Positions 25,866-35,441 of a stretch of DNA of 64,000 nt are shown one piece after another. The position numbers and the translations under genes are program-made. The stretch's first letter is position 1; each line of letters opens with the position of its first letter. This stretch comes from Microthrixaceae bacterium (GTDB lineage: Bacteria > Actinomycetota > Acidimicrobiia > Acidimicrobiales > Iamiaceae). The notes below the pieces were generated by a model, which saw only the letters and a list, made by a program, of their open reading frames with translations, ran no database searches and was not told the origin of the DNA. The stretch spans positions 372,001-436,000 of the forward strand of contig JADJDU010000030.1 in NCBI GenBank assembly GCA_016702505.1, given 5' to 3'.

Positions 25866-26998
25866 CGGGACCGATGGTGGTGGTCGAGCTCGACCTGGGC
25901 CAGCCGACCGACGTCGGGGGTGACTCCGCATCCATTCCCGCTCGGCACCACCAAGCGACCGGAACCGTCGGCGTTCACCGGTTGGGCCAGGTCTTCCGCG
26001 AAATACCGGCTGGACGGCCCCAGATCGGTGGGAAAGGTACAAAACGGCATGGCCGCCACGGCCAGAGCGGTCGCCCGCCCCACCGCGGTCTCGAGCATCC
26101 CGCCGACGAAGACCCCACATCCGGCGTCGACCGCAGCCCGAGCCAGGGCCGCCGCGGCCATCGGGCCACCCAGTCGGGCTGGTTTGATGTTCACCACCGA
26201 CCCCGCTCCCAAGGTCAAGGCTGCTTCCAGCGCGGCCATGGACGTCACCGACTCGTCCAAGGCCACCGGACACGAGAGCCGCCGGGCCAGTGCGGCCGAC
26301 CCCAACAGATCGTCGGTAGGCGCGGGTTGTTCCACGTAGGCCAGGCCCAGCCCTTCGAGCTGGTCCACCGATCTGGTGTCGAGCGTCCCGTTTCCGTCCA
26401 CGGCCAGGGCCAGATCGGGCCAGATCGACCGAACAGTCCCGATCATCGCCAGGTCGACTGGCCGTGGTGACACCTTGACCTTCACCATGACTGCTCCCCC
26501 TTCGACCGCCCGAGCCACCGCCGAGATCGTGGCCTCGGGGTCGGCTCCTAGGCCGATCACCGCCGTGGTCGCCACCGTGGGTTCAGGCCGACCGAAACGG
26601 GATCCCAGCCGATCTACCAGGGACTCGCCCCGACCGCGGAGGACGGCATCGAGCCGAGCCCCCAGGATCGCCGAGACCGCCATCGGATGACCGATGGGAG
26701 GACCTCCCACCCCACCAAGCAACCACGGCACCAGCTCGTCTCGCAACAACGCGAAAGCGCCCGCGGTGTATTCGGATGCGTAGGTGGGATGGGTGAGGGT
26801 CGGGCACTCGCCCCAGCCTTCGGTTCCGTCGCCCAGCACCAGCCGCACGATCACGACCTGGCGAACCGACTCGTCGCCGTGAGCAGCACGGTGAGGGTTG
26901 ACCAACGGCATCGAGACCCGCCACAGGTCGATGTCGGATACCTCACCCCGATCGGCCAGGTCGACCAGCTCGTCCAGCCCGACCCCTCCAGCCACCAT
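25862..26998 (-). CDS. menC: Enolase-superfamily enzyme, probably o-succinylbenzoate synthase (MenC-like)
   Basis: About 378 residues with the muconate-lactonizing-enzyme subgroup layout: the catalytic KxK (VMVKVKVS), metal ligands in AVDGNGT, YVEQPAP and ALDESV, then the second catalytic Lys in VVNIKPARLGG. The IKPARLGG segment and the EQP/DES set are typical of MenC in menaquinone synthesis, but N-acylamino-acid racemase and dipeptide epimerase share them and no other men gene is in the window. The ATG at 26998 overlaps the upstream stop (ATGA). Confidence 0.75.
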   Translation of the reverse strand: MVAGGVGLDELVDLADRGEVSDIDLWRVSMPLVNPHRAAHGDESVRQVVIVRLVLGDGTEGWGECPTLTHPTYASEYTAGAFALLRDELVPWLLGGVGGPPIGHPMAVSAILGARLDAVLRGRGESLVDRLGSRFGRPEPTVATTAVIGLGADPEATISAVARAVEGGAVMVKVKVSPRPVDLAMIGTVRSIWPDLALAVDGNGTLDTRSVDQLEGLGLAYVEQPAPTDDLLGSAALARRLSCPVALDESVTSMAALEAALTLGAGSVVNIKPARLGGPMAAAALARAAVDAGCGVFVGGMLETAVGRATALAVAAMPFCTFPTDLGPSSRYFAEDLAQPVNADGSGRLVVPSGNGCGVTPDVGRLAQVELDHHHRSR

Positions 26999-27261
26999 CA
27001 CCCCCAGGTGTTCGATCGACACCAACTCAGGTAGTCCACCAGGTCGGCCGGGTCGGGTTCGTGGGTGCCGTCTCCGCCGTACTGGGTCTCCATGCGGAAC
27101 CGGAGGTAGTCGGTATCGGGCAGCGGCAGGAACGGTGCCCGCCTCCACCAGCCGGGTCGGGCTAGGCGTAGGGCCACGACCACCGCGGTGACCCACATGC
27201 TGGGATGACGCACTATCGCGCCCGCGGCCCGGAGCCACCAGCCCACACCGGGCGCGTTCAT
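26998..27261 (-). CDS. Small conserved-looking protein with hydrophobic segment, function unknown
   Basis: 87 residues from the ATG at 27261, which overlaps the stop of the ROK kinase gene. A moderately hydrophobic stretch (MWVTAVVVALRLA) is followed by WWRRAPFLPLPDTDYLRFRMETQYGG and DLVDYLSWCRSN. It resembles small actinobacterial membrane-associated proteins without an assigned role. It is coupled at both ends, to the ROK gene and the MenC-like gene. Confidence 0.72.
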   Translation of the reverse strand: MNAPGVGWWLRAAGAIVRHPSMWVTAVVVALRLARPGWWRRAPFLPLPDTDYLRFRMETQYGGDGTHEPDPADLVDYLSWCRSNTWG

Positions 27262-28148
27262 CGCACCCCCACGTCGACGCCCAGACCTCGCCACGCCACC
27301 GCCCCGGCACCGACCAGCGGGCCGTCCGAGCCGAGACCTCCGGGCACGATGCGCGTGCCCTGGGCATGGCCTATTCGAGCCGAACGCTCGATCTCGGCTT
27401 GCGCGGCCTCGAAGAAGACCGAGCCGAAGCCCAGCGCCACCGAGCCGGCCACGCAGGCCAGATGTAGATCCAAGAGGTTGGCCACCGAAGCCACGGCCCT
27501 TCCTACCAAGGTTCCGGTTCGAACCTTCACCTCAGTCGAGGCCTCCTTGGGATGGGTCCCGGTGATGGCACCGATGGCGGTACCGGAAGCCTCGGCTTCC
27601 AGACAACCCTGGGCCCCGCACCCGCATATGCGTCCACCGGGCTCCACGATCACATGGCCAATGTGACCGGCGTTGCCATCCCTTCCCTCCAGGAGCCGGC
27701 CGTCCAAGACGATCCCCCCGCCCACCCCGGTGGAGACCACCATCGCCACGTAGTCGGTGACCCCGCGGGCCGCACCCCGCCACCCTTCACCCAAGGCCAG
27801 CGCCTTGGCGTCGTTGTCGACCCAGGTCCGCAGACCGAGTCGGTCGGCCAGGCGGTCTCGCAACGGAAATCGACGCCACTGTGCGATGTTGAGCGGGGAA
27901 ACCCATTCCCCACCGGCACCCATCGGGCCTCCCGTACCCACGCCGCACCCGGCCAGGTCGGTCAGGGTCACGCCTTCGGTGACCGTACCGATCAGGGCGA
28001 TCAGCACCTCGAAAAGGGCCTCGCCGTCGGTTCCTTCGGTGGGTACCTGGTGGTGACGCAATAAGGTTCCGCGCTCGTCGAGAAGCCCGGCGGCCAGTTT
28101 GGTGCCACCGATGTCCACCGCCAGGACCAGTTCTTCGGATCGACCCAC
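27258..28148 (-). CDS. ROK-family sugar kinase (glucokinase-like)
   Basis: About 296 residues. LAVDIGGTKLAAGLLD is the phosphate-1 motif; VDNDAKALALGEGWRGAARG, STGVGGGIVLDGRLLEG and GHIGHVIVEPGG follow; GRICGCGAQGCLEAEASG is the ROK zinc motif (CxCGxxGCxE). The GTG at 28148 is the best start in frame although no Shine-Dalgarno site precedes it. Actinobacterial glucokinases belong to this group; N-acetylmannosamine or other sugar kinases are alternatives. It diverges from moxR across 237 bp (28149-28385). Confidence 0.85.
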   Translation of the reverse strand: MGRSEELVLAVDIGGTKLAAGLLDERGTLLRHHQVPTEGTDGEALFEVLIALIGTVTEGVTLTDLAGCGVGTGGPMGAGGEWVSPLNIAQWRRFPLRDRLADRLGLRTWVDNDAKALALGEGWRGAARGVTDYVAMVVSTGVGGGIVLDGRLLEGRDGNAGHIGHVIVEPGGRICGCGAQGCLEAEASGTAIGAITGTHPKEASTEVKVRTGTLVGRAVASVANLLDLHLACVAGSVALGFGSVFFEAAQAEIERSARIGHAQGTRIVPGGLGSDGPLVGAGAVAWRGLGVDVGVR

Positions 28149-28385
28149 CGTGTGAGCATGACACGCCACCGGATCCCTGACGCTACCCAGCCCGACAACC
28201 GACTCGTATCCCTGGAGAACCAGTGTCGAAAGCCAGCCGACACCGAGTGGACGGGGGCCACCCATCGTGACCCACGCTGCCTCCGCCGAGGCTCGCCATC
28301 CGCTCAGGTACTTGAGGCGGGCCTGGCCCTGGTTGTCGGTCGGCTCGCGTATCCTCGGGGGTTCCCGAAACCGCCCAGGAGCATC

Positions 28386-29369
28386 GTGTCCACCACCGCC
28401 CCCGCCGCCGTAGACGGCGTCGAGCGTTTCGCCGACCTGCACAACGCCCTCACCGCCAACATGGCCTCGGTCATCCACGGCAAGGCCGAAGCCATCGACC
28501 TGGTGGTGCTGTGCCTCATCGCCGAAGGCCATGTGTTGGTGGAAGACGTGCCGGGGGTGGGCAAGACCACCCTGGCCAAGGCCTTGGCCCAATCGATCGC
28601 CTCGCCGTTCGGGCGGATCCAGTTCACCCCTGATCTCCTTCCCGCCGATGTGGTCGGGGTCAGCATCTGGGACCGCTCCGCTGGACGGTTCGAGTTCCGT
28701 CCCGGACCGGTGTGCAACGGCATTGTGTTGGCCGATGAGGTGAACCGGGCATCTCCCAAGACGCAGTCGGCCCTGCTTGAGGCCATGGCCGAACGTCAGG
28801 TCACCGTCGATGGTGTCACCCACCGGCTTCCGTCGCCGTTCATGGTGATCGCCACGCAGAACCCCACCGACCACGAGGGCACCTATCCCCTACCCGAGAG
28901 CCAGCTCGACCGCTTCCTGATGCGGATCTCGATGGGCTATCCGGGCCGAGACGCGGAGCTGGCCATCTTGCGGGACCCCGCCGATGCTGGCGCTACCCCT
29001 GCCACCCTCGATGCCGTGTTGGGAGTGGCCCACGTCAACGGTCTGATCGCCGCTGCTCGCACCGTGCACGTGGCCCCGGCCCTTCAGGGCTACCTGGTCG
29101 ACTTGGCTGACGCATCGCGGATTCACCCGTCGGTGGCCATTGGGATCTCGCCGCGGGCCACGCTCTCGCTCCAACGGGTGAGCCGGGCCCGGGCCGCCAC
29201 TCGGGGCCGGGCTTTCGTGATCCCCGACGATGTGAAGGAACTGGCCGGTCCCGTCCTGGCCCACCGCATCCGGCTCACTCCCGAAGCGTCGGTACGAGGG
29301 ACCAGAGCCGCTGACGTGGTGGCTGAACTGTTGGCGCGGGTGCCGGTCCCGCCCCCAGACCCGGGCTGA
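28386..29369 (+). CDS. MoxR-family AAA+ ATPase
   Basis: About 327 residues. Walker A is GHVLVEDVPGVGKTTLAKALA, Walker B is GIVLADEVNRASPKTQSALLEAMAE, sensor 1 is FMVIATQNPTDHEGTYPLPESQLDRFLMR, and the C-terminal lid follows. MoxR proteins act as chaperones for a partner complex, here probably the adjacent DUF58 and transglutaminase proteins. The GTG at 28386 has AGGAG 4 nt upstream. A TATCCT at 28350-28355 could be the -10 of this operon. Confidence 0.93.
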   Translation: MSTTAPAAVDGVERFADLHNALTANMASVIHGKAEAIDLVVLCLIAEGHVLVEDVPGVGKTTLAKALAQSIASPFGRIQFTPDLLPADVVGVSIWDRSAGRFEFRPGPVCNGIVLADEVNRASPKTQSALLEAMAERQVTVDGVTHRLPSPFMVIATQNPTDHEGTYPLPESQLDRFLMRISMGYPGRDAELAILRDPADAGATPATLDAVLGVAHVNGLIAAARTVHVAPALQGYLVDLADASRIHPSVAIGISPRATLSLQRVSRARAATRGRAFVIPDDVKELAGPVLAHRIRLTPEASVRGTRAADVVAELLARVPVPPPDPG

Positions 29370-29381
29370 ACGGCGCCGACG

Positions 29382-30590
29382 GTGCCGCTCACCCGCCCCG
29401 GATGGATGGTGGTGGCCGGGTCTCTGGCCCTGATCGCCGCGGCCCGGACCCTGGCGCTACCCGAGCTGTACGTATTGGCCGGGGCCGGATTGGTACTGGT
29501 GGCGACGGCGTTGGCAGTGGTGTCGACGCCGGCACCGGTGCTCGACGTCGAACGGTCGATTCACCCCCGCCGTGTTCACCTCGGCGACGCCAGTCGGGTG
29601 GAGCTGTCGGTGACCAACCGCTCCGGTCGCCGCTTTCCGCTGGTGTCGATCCACGATCCGGTGGAGGGAACAGCCGGGGCCGAGCTGCGCCTGGCCCCGC
29701 TCCCTCCCGGGGACCGACGCCGGGCCGGATACCGGCTACCGACTCGGCGCCGCGGCCTGGTTCGGGTGGGGCCACTCGTGGCCACCCGAACCGACCCGTT
29801 CGGGTTGGCCACCCGCTCGATCACCTTGGCCGAGCCGCTGGAGCTGACCGTCCTGCCGGTGGTCGAACCACTCCATGGGGGAATGGCTGGTTCCGGTGCA
29901 GACATGGCGACCTCAGGACCGGCACGCCCTCGTGCCGGCATGGTCGGCGGCGACGAGTTCGCGTCTCTGCGGGAGTACGTGGTGGGGGACGATCTGCGTC
30001 GCATCCATTGGGCATCCAGTGCCCGGACCGGGGATCTAATGGTCCGCCAGGACGACTCGGCGTGGCAGGGCCAGTTGACCATCGTCTTGGAAGCCAGAAC
30101 CGAACGGATCGATGCGGCGTCGTTCGAGACCGCGGTATCGGCGGCAGCCTCGCTGGTCAACGCCGCCGCCGAGCGCGGCCTACGAGTTCGCCTGTTGGTG
30201 ACCGACGGTTCCGACTCGGGACCGACCGATGCCCGCGCCGCGCTGGACATGTTGTTGGAGCATCTGGCCGTGGTGGACCGTCATGGCGGCGGCGAGCTCC
30301 CGGCCTTGCGGGTCTCGACCCGACCCGACACCGGTGACGTGGTCCTGGTTACCGGGTCCCCGGCCGGAGACGGCTGGGCGGAACTGGGTCTGTTGCACCG
30401 ACCCGGATCTACAACTCGGGTCGTCGCAGTTGGTGGGGCCACGCCTCCTACGGGCTCGTCGCCGTCGCCGTCGCCGGAGGTGGAGGTGACGCTCATCGAG
30501 CCGGGGCGGCCGGTGGCCGCGGCGTTGTCCACCATGTGGGCCGGGTCGAGCCGGTGGAGCCGGGCTCGCCGAACCGGATCGGGGGGCTGA
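29382..30590 (+). CDS. DUF58-domain membrane protein
   Basis: About 402 residues. Two hydrophobic segments lie near the N-terminus (GWMVVAGSLALIAAART and LYVLAGAGLVLVATALAVV), then a beta-rich region and the DUF58 signature DEFASLREYVVGDDLRRIHWASSARTGDLMVRQ, followed by a von Willebrand A-like fold. It forms the standard moxR-DUF58-transglutaminase trio. Start is a GTG 12 bp after moxR. Confidence 0.9.
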   Translation: MPLTRPGWMVVAGSLALIAAARTLALPELYVLAGAGLVLVATALAVVSTPAPVLDVERSIHPRRVHLGDASRVELSVTNRSGRRFPLVSIHDPVEGTAGAELRLAPLPPGDRRRAGYRLPTRRRGLVRVGPLVATRTDPFGLATRSITLAEPLELTVLPVVEPLHGGMAGSGADMATSGPARPRAGMVGGDEFASLREYVVGDDLRRIHWASSARTGDLMVRQDDSAWQGQLTIVLEARTERIDAASFETAVSAAASLVNAAAERGLRVRLLVTDGSDSGPTDARAALDMLLEHLAVVDRHGGGELPALRVSTRPDTGDVVLVTGSPAGDGWAELGLLHRPGSTTRVVAVGGATPPTGSSPSPSPEVEVTLIEPGRPVAAALSTMWAGSSRWSRARRTGSGG

Positions 30591-30592
30591 CG

Positions 30593-32968
30593 TTGGCCAC
30601 CGTGACCTTGGATCCTCCCCTACCGCCGCCGCCGCCGCCGACGCCGCTCGGCTCGCTCGACTCACCCTTCGGCTCCGATGACGGACGTGCCCTAGGAGAC
30701 CGCCCCGGGTCCGGGCGCCGCTGGGTGTCTCTGGTCACCGCCGAGGTGTCGCTCCTAGCCGTTCACCTCGCGGTCGTCTGGGGTTTCGTGCGGGTCTATG
30801 ACACCACCGGGTCCCTGGGCGATCTGGTTGCGTTCGCCCTTGCTGGTACCGCCACCGCCACCGCTGCCAGGCGGGCGCGACTGCGCCCCGCTGTGGCGAG
30901 CCTCATCTCGCTGACTGGCCTGGCCCTGGTCTCGGCCTGGCTCTTGTTCCCCGACACCCTCGCGTTCGGTGTCCCCAGCACCGCCACCATTCGGGCCGCA
31001 ACAGATGCGGCGAAGACGGCGGGTCGAGAGTTCGGCACCGTCATCGCCCCCACCCCGGCACTGGTCGGATTTCAACTGCTGACCGGTGTTGCGATCTGGG
31101 GCGCGGTGCACTTCGCTGACTGGGCCGCCTTCCGCCTCCGAGCCACCGTCGAAGCTCTGGTTCCTGCCGGGATCGTGTTCGGGTTCGTGTCTGTGCTGTC
31201 CGGCGACGACCACCGAGTCGCAGCGGCGGTGGCGTTTGCGTTGACCACGCTCACCTATGTGGCCAACCACCGGGCCCACCTGGCCTGTGTCGGCGACGCC
31301 TGGCTCGGGTCATCGCCGATGGCGGGAGCAGCATCGCTTCGTCGAACCGGGTTGGCCATGGTGGCGGTGGCCGTTGTGGCCGGATCTGTCCTGGCCCCGT
31401 TAGCGCCTGGGTTCAGCCAGGATCCGCTGGTCCGCTGGCGTCAGACCAAAGACGGTGGGTCCCAGCGTGACACCGTGAGCCCCATCGTCGACGTCCGGGG
31501 TCGGATCCTGCGCCAGACGAACCGGGTCATGTTCACGGTCCGCTCCACCGCCCCCGCCTACTGGCGACTCACATCGCTCAACCACTTCGACGGACGGATC
31601 TGGTCCTCCAGCGCCGAGTTCCGAAATGCCGACGGCACCCTCCCTTCATCCACCGACCGCACCCTGACCACTCGACGGGTGGTCCAGGGCTTCGAGATCG
31701 TCGGGCTTGGAGCGCTATGGGCTCCAGCGGCATTCGAGGCCCGGGAGCTACCTCAGTCCAGCGGTCCTCTCCTGTGGGACCGGGACTCCTCGACGCTCAT
31801 CGTCGACGACTCCCTTGCCACCTCCGACGGTGTCACCTACACGGTGGCGTCAGAGGTGCCGGTGCTCGATCCGAGTGTCCTGCGGGCCGCTGCCGGCTCT
31901 GATCCGACCGAGATCCGAAGCACCTACTTGAACCTTCCCCTCGACCTTCCCGAGCGGGTCCGAACCGAAGCCGAGGCTGTCGTCGCCGGACTGGACAGCC
32001 GCTACGACCAGGCCCGCGCCCTCCAGGACTTCTTCCAGAGCGAACGGTTCACCTACAGCACCGAGGTACCTGAAGGCCACGGCAACGATGCCCTGGTGGC
32101 CTTCTTGGATTCCGGAGCGGGCTACTGCGAGCAGTTCGCCGGCACCTATGCGGCCATGGCGCGGGCGGTGGGGTTGCCGGCCCGGGTGGCCGTCGGATTC
32201 ACCCCCGGCGACGCCGATGCCGAAGACCCGACCTTTCACCGGGTGCGCGGCGTGCACGCCCACGCCTGGCCCGAGGTCTACTTCTCCGGCATCGGTTGGG
32301 TTCCCTTCGAACCCACCAAGGGACGAGGGATCCCAGGGGCAGAGTCCTACACCGGCCTTACACCAGCCCAGGAGCAAGGTGTCGAGGAACCGGCTTCGAC
32401 CACCACCACCTCCACCACCACCATCCCGCTGCAACCGGGAACATCGGTTCCCGCTCCGCCAGCCACCACCCCTCCCCCTCCCATCCGGGGAACCTCGCTG
32501 GGAGCACCAGACCGAGACGAACCTTCCGTCCTCCAGCGCGGAGCAATCGCCCTGGCCGCGGTGGTGATCATCGCCGGGGCCATCGTTGTTGCCGCACCGT
32601 GGGTCAGACGCCGGATGCGGCGACGAGGACAAGACCCCCGGTCACGCACGGCCACCGCCTGGGCCGACATCGTCGACCCGTTGCGCTGGCACACCGGCAC
32701 CGTGCCCGAAGAAAGCGAAACCCACCAGGAGGTCGTCCTTCGCGCTGCGCCCGGCCTAGGTGAGCTCGCGTCGACGCTTGGCGAGCTTGCCGACCTGACC
32801 ACCACCGCGGCATGGTCGCCCGATCCCCCCACGACCGACCAAGCCGACCGGGCCGTGGATCTGGGCCGACAGTTCCGCCACCAGGTGCTGGCTAGCCAGA
32901 CCGCCCGACAACGAGTACGACGACGCCTGTCGTGGCGCGAAGCGTTCGGCATCCACCCGAACCCCTAA
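30593..32968 (+). CDS. TgpA-like membrane transglutaminase (DUF3488/transglutaminase-like)
   Basis: About 791 residues. A Pro-rich N-terminus is followed by about six transmembrane segments (from WVSLVTAEVSLLAVHLAVVWGF to LAMVAVAVVAGSVLAPLAPG), a large extracytoplasmic part with the transglutaminase core (Cys in SGAGYCEQFAGTYAAMARAVGLPARV, His in GVHAHAWPEVYF, then GIGWVPFEPTKG), a Thr/Pro linker, a last helix and a DUF4129-like cytoplasmic tail. The start is unsure: the TTG at 30593, 2 bp after the DUF58 stop and behind GGGGGG, gives MATVTLDPP; a GTG at 30536 or 30602 is possible. Confidence 0.88.
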   Translation: MATVTLDPPLPPPPPPTPLGSLDSPFGSDDGRALGDRPGSGRRWVSLVTAEVSLLAVHLAVVWGFVRVYDTTGSLGDLVAFALAGTATATAARRARLRPAVASLISLTGLALVSAWLLFPDTLAFGVPSTATIRAATDAAKTAGREFGTVIAPTPALVGFQLLTGVAIWGAVHFADWAAFRLRATVEALVPAGIVFGFVSVLSGDDHRVAAAVAFALTTLTYVANHRAHLACVGDAWLGSSPMAGAASLRRTGLAMVAVAVVAGSVLAPLAPGFSQDPLVRWRQTKDGGSQRDTVSPIVDVRGRILRQTNRVMFTVRSTAPAYWRLTSLNHFDGRIWSSSAEFRNADGTLPSSTDRTLTTRRVVQGFEIVGLGALWAPAAFEARELPQSSGPLLWDRDSSTLIVDDSLATSDGVTYTVASEVPVLDPSVLRAAAGSDPTEIRSTYLNLPLDLPERVRTEAEAVVAGLDSRYDQARALQDFFQSERFTYSTEVPEGHGNDALVAFLDSGAGYCEQFAGTYAAMARAVGLPARVAVGFTPGDADAEDPTFHRVRGVHAHAWPEVYFSGIGWVPFEPTKGRGIPGAESYTGLTPAQEQGVEEPASTTTTSTTTIPLQPGTSVPAPPATTPPPPIRGTSLGAPDRDEPSVLQRGAIALAAVVIIAGAIVVAAPWVRRRMRRRGQDPRSRTATAWADIVDPLRWHTGTVPEESETHQEVVLRAAPGLGELASTLGELADLTTTAAWSPDPPTTDQADRAVDLGRQFRHQVLASQTARQRVRRRLSWREAFGIHPNP

Positions 32969-33033
32969 CTGTCGGTCCGTCACCAGGCGGAGCCGTCCAG
33001 CAGAGCTCGGTGGCCGGCCGCTGGGAATGCGGG

Positions 33034-33417
33034 TCAGATGTCGGTTTCAGACGTGTCGTCGGGTTGCGGCTGCTGGTCCGAGGCGGGGTGGGTTCGAATA
33101 CCGGGGATCCGCAACGAGTCGGCCAGCTGGTCCATGCCCGCTCGACCCAGTCGGCGAAGGCTGCGCTCGAACCACAGCGCCGCCCCCAGCATCACCAGGA
33201 AGCCGCCGAAGGCCACCGGGAACGGGGCGGCGGTGGCCAGGGTGACCACCAGGACGACCACACCGACCAGGAAGACCAAGGTGGCCCGCTTCATGCGGCT
33301 CACCGACTCGACGTACAGCGAGTGCCGGCTGATGTCTCCGGCCAGCCTGGGGTCGTCCGCGTAGAACTGCTGCTCGATCTCAGAGAGGATGCGTTGCTCT
33401 TCCTCTGACAGCGGCAC
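33034..33417 (-). CDS. DUF3040-family membrane protein
   Basis: 127 residues. It opens with the family signature MPLSEEEQRILSEIEQQFYADDPRLA, then VSRMKRATLVFLVGVVVLVVTLATAA and PFPVAFGGFLVMLGAALWFER form a pair of transmembrane helices. DUF3040 proteins are widespread in actinobacteria, often near dinB or division genes, without an assigned function. The 153 bp to dinB show no clear feature. Confidence 0.9.
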   Translation of the reverse strand: MPLSEEEQRILSEIEQQFYADDPRLAGDISRHSLYVESVSRMKRATLVFLVGVVVLVVTLATAAPFPVAFGGFLVMLGAALWFERSLRRLGRAGMDQLADSLRIPGIRTHPASDQQPQPDDTSETDI

Positions 33418-33570
33418 CGGATGAACCCCTTCGATCCCTTTCGAACCCTGGACCCCCGGTGGGGACCGGCGGCCCGGTCAGTTTCGCACAGCATTCCTAG
33501 ACCCACAACGCGGAACGATCAGCCCCAGGAACGCGCGTCGCCGGTTGGTTGTGTCCGCGACCCGCGCCGC

Positions 33571-34929
33571 CTACCAACCGTCGTGGCGATGGCGGGCGTT
33601 GGGGTCGTCGTTGCTATCGGGATGATCGTGGTCAGCGTCGGAGGTGGACGACGGCCCGGCGACCGGTCCCCATTGCTGGGCACCCCGGCGGGCCACCCGC
33701 AGACCATTGGGACCGATGAGGTTGGCCGGCCCCACGGCGCGGGCTCCGAAGCGGGCCCGCACCTCGTCTACCGCAGCTTCCACCCGGCTCTGCTGACCCC
33801 GATCGCCGCCTCCGCCAGGGCCGGGCGCCTCGACGAGCAGATCATCCAAGGAGAGCTGACGGACCGAGCCGGCACCCAACTGTGTGACGCTCACCCCCAA
33901 CAGCCGGACCCCAGGTGTCAGGTCGATCCCATCGAGCAGGGAGCGGGCCACACGAGTGATCTCGTGGGTGGTGTCGGTGGGTTCGGTCACACTCGACGAC
34001 CGACTTACGGTGCGAAAGTCGCCGTAGCGGACCTTCACCCCAATCGTGCGCCCCACCGTGCCCGATGCCCGCAACCGCGATGCCACCGCGTCGGCCAAAC
34101 GAGCCAACTCGACGCGGACCGTTGCCGCATCGGTGAGGTCCCTTGGAAACGTCTCCTCGTGACTGACCGACTTCATGGGTTGACCGGGCACAACGCCCCG
34201 GGGGTCGACCACGTTGGCCAAGGCGTGCAGGTGGGTTCCAGAGGCTTTCCCCAACGCGGCGATCAAAGTGGGCAGCGGGGTCTCGGCCAGGTGCCCCACA
34301 GTGGCTATTCCCAGGCGTTCCAGCTTGACCAGGGTGGCCGGTCCGACGCCCCACAGGGCTCTCACCGGCATCGGATGCAAGAACTCGGTCTCCCGGCTCG
34401 GGTCGACGATCACGACGCCGGGACCGAATCGTGGACCGGTCGGTGAGGCTTTGGGTTTGGCTGCCTCCGAGGCCAACTTGGCCAGGAACTTCACCCGGGC
34501 CACCCCTACCGAACAGGTGAGCTTCTCGGTGTCACGGATCTCGGCGCGGATCTGGTGGGCGATCTGTTCGGCGGAACCGATGAGGCGACGGGCACCGGAC
34601 ACATCCAAGAACGCCTCATCTAGCGAGATCGGCTCGACGAGCGGGGTGTAGCGGGCGAACACCGCCATCACCCGGGTGCTGACCTCGCTGTAATGGGCGT
34701 GGTCACCGGGCAGGAACACCGCGTGCGGACACAGGCGCCGAGCGGTCACCCCGGCCATGGCCGAGTGCACGCCATGGGCCCGAGCCTCATAGGACGCCGC
34801 GGCCACCACCCCCCGGGGCCCGGACCCCCCGACCACCACCGGACGTCCCCGCAACTCGGGGTGGCGAACGAGTTCCACCGCAGCGAAGAACGCATCCATG
34901 TCGACGTGGAGGATCGACGGCGCCTCCAC
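33571..34929 (-). CDS. dinB: DNA polymerase IV (Y-family, translesion)
   Basis: About 452 residues. The N-terminus SILHVDMDAFFAAVE and the later SLDEAFLDVSGARRL hold the catalytic Asp and Glu residues. KFLAKLASEAAKPKASP, ALWGVGPATLVKLERLGIATVGHLAE (helix-hairpin-helix) and a little-finger domain follow. VRQLSLDDLL is a plausible beta-clamp binding peptide. The GTG at 34929 is preferred because GGAGG lies upstream and it gives MEAPSILHVDMD; a GTG at 34953 overlapping the NUDIX stop is possible. No SOS box is seen at this gene. Confidence 0.94.
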   Translation of the reverse strand: MEAPSILHVDMDAFFAAVELVRHPELRGRPVVVGGSGPRGVVAAASYEARAHGVHSAMAGVTARRLCPHAVFLPGDHAHYSEVSTRVMAVFARYTPLVEPISLDEAFLDVSGARRLIGSAEQIAHQIRAEIRDTEKLTCSVGVARVKFLAKLASEAAKPKASPTGPRFGPGVVIVDPSRETEFLHPMPVRALWGVGPATLVKLERLGIATVGHLAETPLPTLIAALGKASGTHLHALANVVDPRGVVPGQPMKSVSHEETFPRDLTDAATVRVELARLADAVASRLRASGTVGRTIGVKVRYGDFRTVSRSSSVTEPTDTTHEITRVARSLLDGIDLTPGVRLLGVSVTQLGAGSVRQLSLDDLLVEAPGPGGGGDRGQQSRVEAAVDEVRARFGARAVGPANLIGPNGLRVARRGAQQWGPVAGPSSTSDADHDHPDSNDDPNARHRHDGW

Positions 34930-34949
34930 GGGGGCGACCCCTCCACCGC

Positions 34950-35438
34950 TCACGGAAGGGCCGAGACCCGCAACGACCGGTGGTCGGTGCCCTCCACCTG
35001 GAATCGGAACGCCCGACCCGTGTCCCACCGCTCGTTCAGCCACAGGCCCAGAGGGTCACGAACCCACGGTGGCGACCCGGCGAGACGCTCGTTGCACTCC
35101 CCGATGGCCACGTAGCAGGCGTCGACCACGATGCCGTCAGGGTCGGCCACGCACAGCTCGCCATCCCAGGCCAGGGCCCGGTGAACGACAACGGTGAGGT
35201 GCCAGTCCAGGTCGGGGGCCACCGCTTGGATCTCATAGACGGGCTCAGACCAGTCGCTCACCACCAAGCCGGTCTCCTCGGTCACCTCACGGGTGAGCCC
35301 GTCGAGGAGCGCCTCGCCAGGATCGACCACGCCGCCCGGTGGGGTCCAGTCGACCCGTCCGTCGTGACGGCGGTTCTGCACCAGCAGGAGGCCCTCTTCC
35401 AGCTCCACCAGGGCGCCGGCCACCAGCCATTCCCTCAT
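34950..35438 (-). CDS. NUDIX hydrolase
   Basis: 162 residues with a complete Nudix box: GGVVDPGEALLDGLT then REVTEETGL (Gx5Ex7REVxEExGL). The N-terminus EWLVAGALVELEEGLLLVQNRRHDGRVDW is typical. It lies 3 bp after the glycosyltransferase and just before dinB, so a nucleotide-pool cleansing role is attractive but not shown by sequence. Confidence 0.9.
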   Translation of the reverse strand: MREWLVAGALVELEEGLLLVQNRRHDGRVDWTPPGGVVDPGEALLDGLTREVTEETGLVVSDWSEPVYEIQAVAPDLDWHLTVVVHRALAWDGELCVADPDGIVVDACYVAIGECNERLAGSPPWVRDPLGLWLNERWDTGRAFRFQVEGTDHRSLRVSALP

Positions 35439-35441
35439 CGG

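Noticed and set aside
25043..26470. 475-codon plus-strand frame opposite the lipoate-ligase-like and MenC-like genes
   Set aside because: Pro/Arg-rich mirror of two clearly conserved genes.
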